NCBI GenBank assembly: GCA_016584305.1
Contig: JACEEZ010020019.1
Span: forward strand, 101,001-165,000
Reading direction: 5' to 3'
Source: Chionoecetes opilio
Lineage: Eukaryota > Arthropoda > Malacostraca > Decapoda > Majidae
Length of the DNA stretch: 64,000 nucleotides
The notes beneath the pieces were generated by a model. That model ran no database searches. It saw only the letters and a program-made list of their open reading frames with translations, and was not told the origin of the DNA. Below, in pieces: positions 55,329 through 64,000 of the stretch; the first letter of the stretch is position 1; every line of letters starts with the position of its first letter. Position numbers and translations under genes: made by a program.

Positions 55329-56085
55329 CTAGATAACCATAAAATATGAGTCAGGGATGTTGCAGCCAGACAAGGAATCGACGAGTTCATACGAATTTTT
55401 AAAACAATATTCATGAGAAGTAAAATCACTTAACAATGGGACCACATATTTAGCTAATTTAAAAGAAGCAGTGTTATATGCAGCAATTATGGGACGCAGT
55501 GGAACTGAGGGCTTATGAACTTTGGGGAGACCGTTCAGGGTAGCAGGTGATGAACCCGTAGACTTCAAGGAATTAGCTGTGTCTTCACATATTATATTCA
55601 TAGAATTTAGTTTTTTGATGAACCTATTTACCTTATCTTCGACTTTAATGGCAAGATAATATATGTTATCGTATTGTAGCTTACTAAATTTTGTAACATC
55701 AGCCAAAATGTCGTTCATTTCGGACAAATAGTCTGATTTATTCATTAAAACCACACCTTTCCCTTTGTCAGGTTTGCAGATGATTAACTCGCAATTTTTG
55801 CCTAAATTACGTAAACTGTGTAAGTCACCCTTGGTGAAAATGGGTGAAAAAACCCTCCTCGACTTAAAGCCATAAAAACTACTACATGCTATGTTACGTA
55901 CACATTTCACTACGTCTTCAAATTTATATCCATTTGCAAGATTGCATGATTTTAATCTAGAAACTAAGCTTTCAAAATTTAGAAAATACTTGTAAAATGA
56001 AGGTTTAAAGACTGGTAGCCCAAAATCTAATCCGAATGATAACAACAATTTCTCCCTTTTAGATAAACTTAGTAAGTTTATATAT
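55329..56085 (-). pseudogene. Penelope-like RT: N-terminal part
   Basis: 239 open codons from 56,048 with 'LIICKPDKGKGVVLMNKSDY' (55,700-55,790) and 'LPKVHKPSVPLRPIIA' (about 55,490), both hallmarks of Penelope RT. It ends 'SYFMVI' and a stop 10 bp before the transposon junction. A few upstream codons continue to about 56,085 with a frame break. It is continuous in sense with the palm at 48.3-48.7 kb. Confidence 0.9.
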
Positions 56086-56117
56086 TAAATTCACCCCTGG
56101 CCGTGGTCATGCGCTAG

Positions 56118-56335
56118 CTGTCACCCTCCCTGAAAGAGCTTGGAGCTCATAGATACCGATCTTTGGGTAAAACTGGGACCTTACACCCCCTCCCCCATCC
56201 CCTTGCTTAAGGGAGACAGTAACCGCCCGCAGTTGTCTGTGAAATATCCCCGTGAGTGAGCGGGGATTGAATGTGCGAATACATAATGGCCAAGCACGCT
56301 CTAGAGTCTAGACCACCAAACCATGCATGTGGTGT
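56118..56335 (-). mobile_element. tRNA-derived SINE (AGAGCT family), copy 1
   Basis: Left part 'caccctccctgaaagagctt' and 'cttgcttaagggagacagta' match 61,578-61,740. The tRNA-like head is at the right on the minus strand ('ggtttggtggtctagactc' as A box, 'cgcacattcaatccccgc' as B box). A (GT)n run follows at 56,332-56,360. Confidence 0.7.
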
Positions 56336-56774
56336 GTGTGTGTGTGTGTGTGTGTGTGTTGCTGTAATACTGGTGACGTCATGAGAGTAACCCATTAAAA
56401 AAAAAATATCCAATGATAGTAATGATTATGTATTATGATAATGATAGTAATAATGATGATACATTCGACCAACTTATAGTTAAGTGCTTAGGTGTGTGCA
56501 TCGTCTGCGAGGAATGGTAATCTACATTAAGTAATCGTCCAGACCCAATTTTGTTTTGCCTAATTATGTTGAATATGAATTCAAAACACCTAATCCACCA
56601 AAAATAATTGATTTCCAGGCCTTATTTCCGTAAAAACACGACTTTTGTAAAAAGCGCGCGAAAACAATTTTCTTCCCTCCAACAGGGCTACGCATGTTCT
56701 TGATGACGTCACAAAAGGGACGCTCCAATGTAAACAACACTCGTCTGCCTCTGTGAGACCTGTCGGCAAATGTT

Positions 56775-56990
56775 ATGATGAGCGATTGTACTTCGGTGTC
56801 AGACAGTGAATCTGTCGCTGTGATAAATCTAGAGTACGATGCTTAATCTGAGACCGAACTAAATGACGCTGCTCGCGTATATGAGGAAAACGAACCAGAT
56901 TGTGATGGGAGCCCAACCCTATATGTTTGAGCCAGAGTACGAGGTGGATGAACAGATGTTAGCGGAGCCTGCTGAGGTTCAATACTACTA
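56775..56990 (+). pseudogene. N-terminal remnant of the transposon B protein
   Basis: From the ATG at 56,775: 'MMSDCTSVSDSESVAVINLE', a stop, then after a frame change 'PYMFEPEYEVDEQMLAEPAE' just before the CA array. It extends the acidic N-terminus seen in element A. After the array only non-coding right-end sequence follows, so most of the protein has been lost or displaced. Family not recognised with confidence. Confidence 0.55.
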
Positions 56991-58168
<1,178 letters not shown>

Positions 58169-58401
58169 AGAGCGGGAAGAGGAGCCTCCGTTTTGCTACG
58201 TCACCGAGCCGTGGCGCATCGTCTGCCAGTTGCCATGAGCGTTTTCGAAGCTCGGGGAATTTACAGATTTTGATTGCGGATTATTAAAAAACGGCTGACT
58301 GGATGCAAGAAGTGACAACATATTGTTGATACACTCGATAATGGCTATACTCTAACTACATCAAATCAGGAATGATGAAATGGTCTGGACGATTACTTTA
58401 A

Positions 58402-58650
58402 TATAGTCATAAAGGTACAGGGAGAGAAGCGTTAATAACTCTCATGCCTATTCATGTTATTGCAATCGACCAGCGTTTACAAAAACAGATAAAATCCGGT
58501 ATGGTTTGTGCTTGTTTAGTTTAAGGGAAGATGGGGCATAATGGCACACGAGGACAATTATGGACCACCCCTGTTTTCTGTGTTCTTAGCTGCTGCCAGC
58601 TATTGGCAAGGATCTGTAGTTACTCCTCGGTTCTTCAGCCAGCAGTAACA
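58402..58650. other. No gene recognised
   Basis: Short spacer between the TTAA transposon and the SINE. No feature supported. Confidence 0.4.
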
Positions 58651-58663
58651 TAGGGGCAAGCAT

Positions 58664-58846
58664 AAGATAAGATAAGATACTTTGATCCTATCTAGACACT
58701 TTGCAAGTACCAACTACAAGGTTATTGACTATACAAAGCGCCACCACGTCAGCACGAACTAGGCGGACTCGAACTGCTGACCGAATGCGCAGGGACACTG
58801 CACATTGCGAGCTCACGTCTCTACCAACCATGCCACCCTGACGGGT
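58664..58846 (-). mobile_element. Full-length tRNA-derived SINE, TATC-tail family
   Basis: Flanked by perfect 13-bp direct repeats 'taggggcaagcat' (58,651-58,663 and 58,847-58,859). On the minus strand it starts 'aacccgtcagggtggcatgg' with 'tggttggtagagacg' as A box and 'cagttcgagtccgcc' as B box, an Ala-tRNA-like head. It ends with 'cttatcttatc'. 183 bp. The intact reference copy for the fragments at 31,233 and 39,751. Confidence 0.9.
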
Positions 58847-58859
58847 TAGGGGCAAGCAT

Positions 58860-59008
58860 GGACCCCATCGTTTGTTTATGTGTGAAACACCCCAGAATAT
58901 TTCATCACCAGCTGATCTGTATACCTGTACTGTAAGGATATGGTGGGCTGGTTACCTCCGTGGGCATTGGGCTATGGTAGGCCTACCTCAATCTTGGTTC
59001 AATCGTTA
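58860..59008. other. No feature recognised
   Basis: Spacer after the gag-like gene. If a LINE ORF2 once followed ORF1 it would start here, but no endonuclease motif is visible. Confidence 0.5.
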
Positions 59009-60308
59009 TCAGTTCGCGGGTCTTGATTTTACTTGTGTCTGTAGGGTGAAATCTTGTTCTTCTAAAATTCGAGCTACTGCGAGCTTATTTGGTGGTAGGA
59101 AGTAATGGCCATCTTCAATGTCTTCGGCCTTGCTCTGCAACTCGCACATGTTCTTTAACAGGGCACGCAGATAGGAGACCGGGAGAATCACTGTCTGCTT
59201 GTCAGGGTGGAAGTAAGGCTCCTCTGCACTTGTCTGACAGGCAGCGTCAGCAACTGGTGTCCGTGGTGGTGGTGGCAGCGGGTCCGTCTGGGTGGACAGC
59301 TCAACAGTCGTGGTGTCTGCATGGCGTCTGGGATGCAACCTTGCATGGAAGCCACCTTCGTCCTCTTCTTCCTCCTTCTCCTCCTCTTCTTGGGTGACTC
59401 CGTGGGTGCAGTAGCAGATATCAAGGATGGAGCAGCCTCGCGCTGGCCTAGAGCGCGAAGGCTTACCTTTGCAGGTACTGCGGGTAAGGGTCGGGTGTCA
59501 CAATACTCTCGGCGGTCCTCGCTTAACCCCGGGCAACGAGGAGGAAGCCTCCTCAGTCGCTCTGGGCAGAACTTAAACCACACATGGGGACCCTTACCAC
59601 AGTTGGGGCATCGTGCAGGGCGTTTAGCACCAGCCTTCAGCGCCAACGCACTGAGAAGTGGGATGTTTGCCATTGCAAATGCCACAGAGCTCCGAGCGCC
59701 TGCAGTACTTATGGACATGCCCGAAGGCCTGACACTTGAAGCACCGCAGAGCTTCCGGGGTGAAACTCCTGACGGAGTACACATCCCACGAACCCAGATC
59801 AAGTGAGTTCGGGAGAGACTCCCTGAAAGTCACTTGAACCTGGCGCGTCGGTTCTCTGCGGCCGTGACCCACGCTAAAAGTACACCTTCTGGCGAGGGCG
59901 ACGCGTGGATCGTCCAAGATGGGCTGAAGCCCGAAGCTCAAGGGATATCGCATAACGACTCACTTAGCCTCAGGCAGAACCTCACCAAGGGTGATGCCCA
60001 ACTGTTCCTCCCTTGCAAGGCGTGCGAGTAGGAAAGCAGACTCCGTCCTGAGGTATAAGAATAAACCCAGACCTCGTTGATCCCGTGACCCTGACTGAAA
60101 TTGCAGGGTAAGACCTCATCAGGCATTTTATTGCCTGAAAGTCATTCACCTCCTGATGGTGCAGGAGGCGATACTGCCGGTAATGCGGAGGTGGTAGGGG
60201 CGGCGACGCCTCACGGCGCCTCTTCCCCACTTTCTCCCACGAGCCACTCTCATCCTCCGGAGAGGAGAGGTCACGGCGCTTCCTTGGTGCGCGTCTCTGC
60301 GCTGCCAT
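59009..60308 (-). pseudogene. LINE ORF1 (gag-like) with CCHC zinc knuckles
   Basis: Start chosen at ATG 60,308 ('MAAQRRAPRKRRDLSS'), preceded by stop-free but non-conserved sequence. A basic N-terminus is followed by 'ISVRVTGSTRSGFILIP', a frame change near 60,020, 'DDPRVALARRCTFSVGHG' and, at 59,640-59,720, 'RCFKCQAFGHVHKYCRRS' (CX2CX4HX4C) then 'CGICNGKHPTSQC'. A third knuckle-like 'CPNCGKGPHVWFKFC' lies in the next frame (about 59,600), then a Lys/Arg cluster and a C-terminus ending 'EEQDFTLQTQVK'. This is the ORF1 layout of I/Jockey-type LINEs. At least three frameshifts. No ORF2 follows. Confidence 0.8.
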
Positions 60309-60529
60309 GGAGATTTCAGTATAGAGGACCGTCCTCTCCCGCTGCTGAACTGTGAGTGACCAGCTGATCGATTTGTGAGGGTCTGATAAAATCGTGTTTG
60401 TAAGAATACTGTGACTTATAATTTCATGTACATTGCATGATTCTATAGTGTGACTCCTGTGACTGAGACTGACTACTGAAACATTTATCTGTACCCACAT
60501 TATTCCGTTGAGGTTTTTGCTTACATTTA

Positions 60530-61570
60530 GATCGCCATTGGGACAAAACGGCCCATTTACGCCTGAGGTAAAATGGCCTATAGGGTGCCATGTACTGAAA
60601 AGGCTAAGTGTGAAACAAAAATTGCAATAGCGGCCAAGCTATTGGCCGCTATTCTCATGTACATGGCATTGCCAAGCCAATGACACAGTCTGTTAAATAA
60701 AATTTATTTAACTTTAAAATGTTATACTATTTAACTTTAAATTTATTTATTCTATGCTGAAGTGAAAAATACAGCAAGAGAGCAGGTGAAGGGTGGATCC
60801 AGTGTATTACTTGTAAGGACTGGGCCCATGACGACTATGCAGGCGTAGATGAAGGCGATGTTGGCTTTATCTGTGAATTCTATGTGTAATTTTAAGTTAT
60901 CATTAATTTGTTCAGCTAACTAGCACACAGTTCCAGTGAACAAAGATGAGGACAATGTGTTCTTTATTTCTTTTATATGAATATTGATTATATGTTATGG
61001 AAGGGAATGTCACTTTTCATTTGTGAGTAGTTTTATAAGAATTCATTGTTGTTCATGCTACTGAGCTAAAGAGCAATAAATTTTTATCTTTGTAATGGAA
61101 TAAGAACTTAATTATTTCAGTTTTACGTTGAATACTCTTTCTAGTATGATTCTCTTATCAAAACGTAAATTTTGAAATGTTACCAAGCATTTCCTTATGA
61201 GGGCCATTTTGCCTCATATATGTGGGGGCCATTTTGCCCCACCCCGTGTACAAATTGGCCAACCAGTGACTATTTTAGAAGTTTTTGTCTCATGAATAAA
61301 GAATCCGAACTGGTTCTTCGCAAGAGAGTTTATTTCGTTTAATGATGAATAAAGATTGCAAAACGCCAACTGTCTTTAAATATTTTGTACAAGTTTTGCA
61401 AAAACTTGACAAAGTCTTAAACCTTAAGGATGCCATTTTGCCCCACCTTCCTTGACGTAGTTTTCAATGTCATCAGTAACTAAGAATTTTCATGTTCGTG
61501 TATTTCTGTATATTTGTGAGTTTGTTTATCCTTGATGAGTGCGGGTGCGGGCATGCACGCACGCACATAA
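60530..61570. other. No gene recognised; CCATTTTGCCCC words repeated
   Basis: AT-rich sequence. The word 'gccattttgccccacc' occurs at about 61,225 and 61,432, and a degenerate complement 'gggacaaaacggccc' at about 60,540. This may mark a foldback or short TIR element, but the ends do not align well enough to call. Confidence 0.35.
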
Positions 61571-61574
61571 TTAT

Positions 61575-61750
61575 TACCCTCCCGGAAAGAGCTTAGAGCT
61601 CAGAGACCGATCTAAGCTCCGACTTCAGCCACCCCACTCCCCCCAACTCCTTGCTCAAGGGGGACAATAGCTGGACGTTTTGTCGCTGGAGGCCTGAGCA
61701 GGGATCGAACCTAACCTGTTGAGTAGCAGGCCATAACATTATTCACTGAA
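61575..61750 (-). mobile_element. tRNA-derived SINE (AGAGCT family), copy 2
   Basis: 'taccctcccggaaagagctt', 'cttgctcaagggggacaata' and, on the minus strand, 'ggttcgatccctgctcagg' as B box. The head is a better tRNA match than in copy 1. A GT/GTTT-rich run follows at 61,764-61,805, as in copy 1, so the simple repeat may belong to the family's target preference. Confidence 0.75.
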
Positions 61751-62057
61751 TTTGCGGGCAGTGTGCGTGTGTGTTTGTTTGTTTGTTTGTGTGTGTGTGT
61801 GTGCACTGTACCATCTGGCTGATTCAATGGAAACGCCAGGTCCTCATGTATTGTTCTTTGCCTAAGTAGAGGGAAGATAAGATCAACAAGCCCACAGCTA
61901 TAGACTGTAAACATGCCTAGCAGTGGTATAGCGAGAAGCCACCCAAACACCGGTGCATGGAGCATAATTAGGTAAAATGGATAACTTTTAGGATCATGAT
62001 ATAAGAGGAGCAAGTATGTCTTGTCCTCGGACACTGATAACATGCGCATTGTTTCAG

Positions 62058-62187
62058 GAAGATTAAGGGCGTGGCCAAGGAGGAGGAGGATGGTGCGGCC
62101 GAGGATGACACGCTAACGCCTTTCCTTACGCCGCAGCATCTTGCAAAGACCCCTGCGCAGTCCTTCTTCAGTGTGATCAACTCCAGG
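62058..62187 (+). CDS. Probable internal exon of an unidentified host gene
   Basis: 130 bp bounded by a good acceptor (minus context 'cgcattgtttcag' ending at 62,057) and a consensus donor 'agg/gtaagt' (from 62,188). In the frame that skips the first base it reads 43 codons without a stop: 'KIKGVAKEEEDGAAEDD' then 'TLTPFLTPQHLAKTPAQSFF' and 'SVINSR'. Codon use is GC-rich in third positions, unlike the flanking AT- and CT-rich intron-like sequence. A C/T-rich intron follows to about 62,640. No neighbouring exon is identified in the window. The protein was not recognised. Confidence 0.6.
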
Positions 62188-62960
62188 GTAAGTTCTCCCT
62201 CTTCTTCCTTATATGTCTCCCTCTCCCTCTTGTGTCTCCCTCTCACTTCTCTTCCTCTTATGTCTCTCTCACTCCTCTTCCGTTTGTCTCCCTCTCCCTC
62301 CTCTTCATCTTATGTTTCCTTCACACTTCTTTAGTTCTCTCCCTCTTGTCTTCTTACTCTTCCTTACATGTCTACGCCCCATCCTTCATCCATCCATCTC
62401 CAAATGCTCAAACTCTCCATTTCATCTTCACTTTAAGAAATATACACCCCTTTCTGTCTTCCCTAGCCTCTTCTATGCTCCTCCCTACTCCCTTTCCTCT
62501 CATGTATTCACCCTCTCCGAACCTTGCGTTTCACACACCTTTCCCGTATTTCAATTTAAGAGATTCCTTAACCTTTTTAAAGCCGTATCCTGCATGCAAG
62601 GAAACCCATATGAATCTCTCTCCTGCTTCTTCCTTACTCATTGTTCTTTTGTTGTAGTTGTAGCATACCTAAAGCTGCTTTACAACATTGTTACGCGTCG
62701 CTATGACCATGTAGAATTGTAGATGATATAGAGGCTTTTCAGCAGATGTAAAGTAAAGAGAAAGGAAAATGAATACTAAGCAGATGGAGGATTCTTTAGA
62801 ACGATGAAAACACCATATTGTACACAAAAGGAAATGAGCATTATTCTCACGCTGACCCCATTTACGTATATAAACTTTTTTTGCTTCTGAATTTGATCGT
62901 GCATTTAATTTAAATAATGAAGTATTGAAATATATTTACATATTGTAGTTGCATGTAGCC
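62188..62960. other. Probable intron, C/T-rich then AT-rich
   Basis: 'tctccctctt' repeated many times from 62,190 to about 62,350, then mixed sequence. The open + frames here (Ser/Pro/Leu-rich) are compositional. Confidence 0.5.
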
Positions 62961-62964
62961 TAGA

Positions 62965-63110
62965 GATGTATCGGATATCCGCATCCGCATCCGCGGAACA
63001 TCTGCATAGTTTTTAACATCCGCATCCGCGCTTGTGATAAATTTAACATCCGCATTTGCGATGAAATAAATATCAGCATCTTGATCTGCATCTGCACCAC
63101 ACACAAAGAG
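62965..63110. repeat. ATCCGCATCCGC-rich element end
   Basis: 'gagatgtatcggatatccgc' followed by 'atccgcatccgcgg', 'aacatccgcatccgcgc' and 'aacatccgcatttgcg'. A matching 'aataatccgcattcgcgagg' occurs at 63,590. Such phrases often mark hAT-type element ends, but no pair of ends with a target duplication could be fixed. Confidence 0.45.
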
Positions 63111-63606
63111 GATGTGGCGGATATAAAATACAGTACAGAGCTTGCAAAGCTGAGGAAAATGGATGCATGTTTACGTAATTATCTACTAAAATATTTTACC
63201 TTGCATTGATTTGTTTCAATTCTACATAACATAACAATATGTCAAGAGTTATATGGAAGGGCATGGAGAGGAACAGAATTTTAGATTGTGACTATGTAGC
63301 CTACTGTATACACCCATACACAGTCACAGTGTTCTTTTTTTTTTTTCAGTGCAATCGAAAGAGAGCAACTTTGTTTGGACAATTTTACTGTTTCTACTTT
63401 CATTCTTAAAAAAAAAAAATGCATTTGTATGCAGTTCTCATCATCACAAACAAATTTTCCTAGCTAGTAACATTTTCGTTGCCAGTGAAAAGGAGTGTAT
63501 AGGTATGTAAGGCCTACAAATAGGATTAGGTTGGGTGGTTAACCTAAAAGGTGAATGCGGGGTCTCATACCCCAAATGCCTGCGGTAAAATAATCCGCAT
63601 TCGCGA
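63111..63606. other. No gene recognised
   Basis: AT-rich sequence between the ATCCGC words, possibly the interior of a small element. Confidence 0.35.
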
Positions 63607-63745
63607 GGATATTATTGTTTATATATATTATATATATAATATATATATATATAAATATATATAAGAGAGAGAGAGAGAGGAGAGAAAAGAGAGAGAGAAG
63701 AGGAGAGGGAGAGAGAGAGAGAAAAAGGAAGAGAGGAAGAGAGAG

Positions 63746-63780
<35 letters not shown>

Positions 63781-63889
63781 AGAAGAGAAGAGAGAGAGAG
63801 GGGAGGGGAGAGAGAGAGAGGACAGAGAAGAGAGAAGAGAGAGAAGAGAGCGAGAGAGAAGAAGAGAGACGAGAGAGAGAGAGAAGAGG

Positions 63890-63950
<61 letters not shown>

Positions 63951-64000
63951 AGAGAGAAAAGAGAGAGAGAGAGAGAAGAGAGAGAGGGAGAGAGAGAGAG
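63607..64000 (+). repeat. (AT)n followed by (GA)n array, running off the window
   Basis: (AT)n at about 63,616-63,662, then almost pure (GA)n/(GAGA..) to the last base. The array is cut by the window edge, so its full length is unknown. Confidence 0.95.

Larger units (their letters stand above)
47275..56090 (-). mobile_element. Penelope-like element interrupted by a DNA transposon
   Basis: RT N-terminal part at 55,329-56,085, RT palm at 48,300-48,673 and GIY-YIG endonuclease at 47,565-47,860 lie in the correct order on the minus strand once 48,678-55,322 is removed. This RT plus GIY-YIG pair defines Penelope-like elements. The 3' end at 47,330-47,376 carries the phrase, on the minus strand, 'ctgaagatgacataatg' ... 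'gtcgaaacgtttgg', like the terminal repeats of this class. Several frameshifts make it inactive. The insertion point is inside the RT, just before the 'FTNIPL' block. Confidence 0.88.

Noticed and set aside
60530..61460. TIR element defined by CCATTTTGCCCC words
   Set aside because: The words are similar, but the putative ends could not be aligned and no target duplication was found.

Overview
This is eukaryotic, intron-era animal DNA with no prokaryotic gene layout. It is almost entirely repeats: nested mobile elements, tRNA-derived SINEs, minisatellites and long microsatellites. LINE families of the Jockey/CR1 kind, a Penelope-like element, a Ty3/gypsy relic, hAT, TTAA-target and Academ-like DNA transposons, and clusters of TTAGG-type repeats together suggest an arthropod, most likely a decapod crustacean such as a crab. 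That placement is inference. Frameshifts at homopolymers are so common, especially at 0.5-14 kb and 29.6-36.5 kb, that part of the decay may be sequencing error.

Layout. 0.9-6.4 kb holds two direct copies of an unrecognised 1.7-1.9 kb repeat. 8.2-14.4 kb is a tandem pair of about 3 kb units, each with a minus-strand hAT transposase relic cut by a Jockey-type LINE. 16.2-19.6 kb is a near-full-length CR1/Jockey-like LINE with apparent long target-site duplications. 19.7-20.5 kb is a solo LTR. 22.9-28.1 kb holds a LINE end, a SINE, and a Ty3/gypsy pol relic interrupted by a complete but apparently non-coding LTR element whose 3' LTR holds a SINE. 29.6-36.5 kb is low-complexity, purine-rich and TTAGG-rich sequence of doubtful base quality. 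35-40 kb holds scattered SINEs and a TIR element family carrying TTAGG repeats. 41.2-46.8 kb is one LINE copy split by a TTAA transposon, a SINE scrap and an unknown element that itself contains a hAT MITE. 47.3-56.1 kb is a Penelope-like retroelement split by a 6.6 kb DNA transposon, which is split again by a LINE. 56.5-58.4 kb is a second TTAA transposon. 59-60.3 kb is a LINE ORF1 (gag-like) relic. One probable host exon lies at 62.06-62.19 kb.

The most interesting object is the DNA transposon at 48,678-55,322. It has 21-bp outer ends plus an inner inverted repeat of about 120 bp, a 4-bp AACA target duplication, and one very large minus-strand gene. The protein has two N-terminal Cys/His zinc modules, a PIN/XPG-nuclease-like C-terminal core and a terminal CXC (Tesmin/TSO1-like) cysteine domain. 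This combination best fits the Academ superfamily. The copy is dead (three frameshifts, an internal deletion and a LINE insertion), but its ends and upstream region, with two perfect TGACGTCA sites, are legible.

No intact host protein-coding gene, rRNA gene, functional tRNA gene or CRISPR array is supported here.
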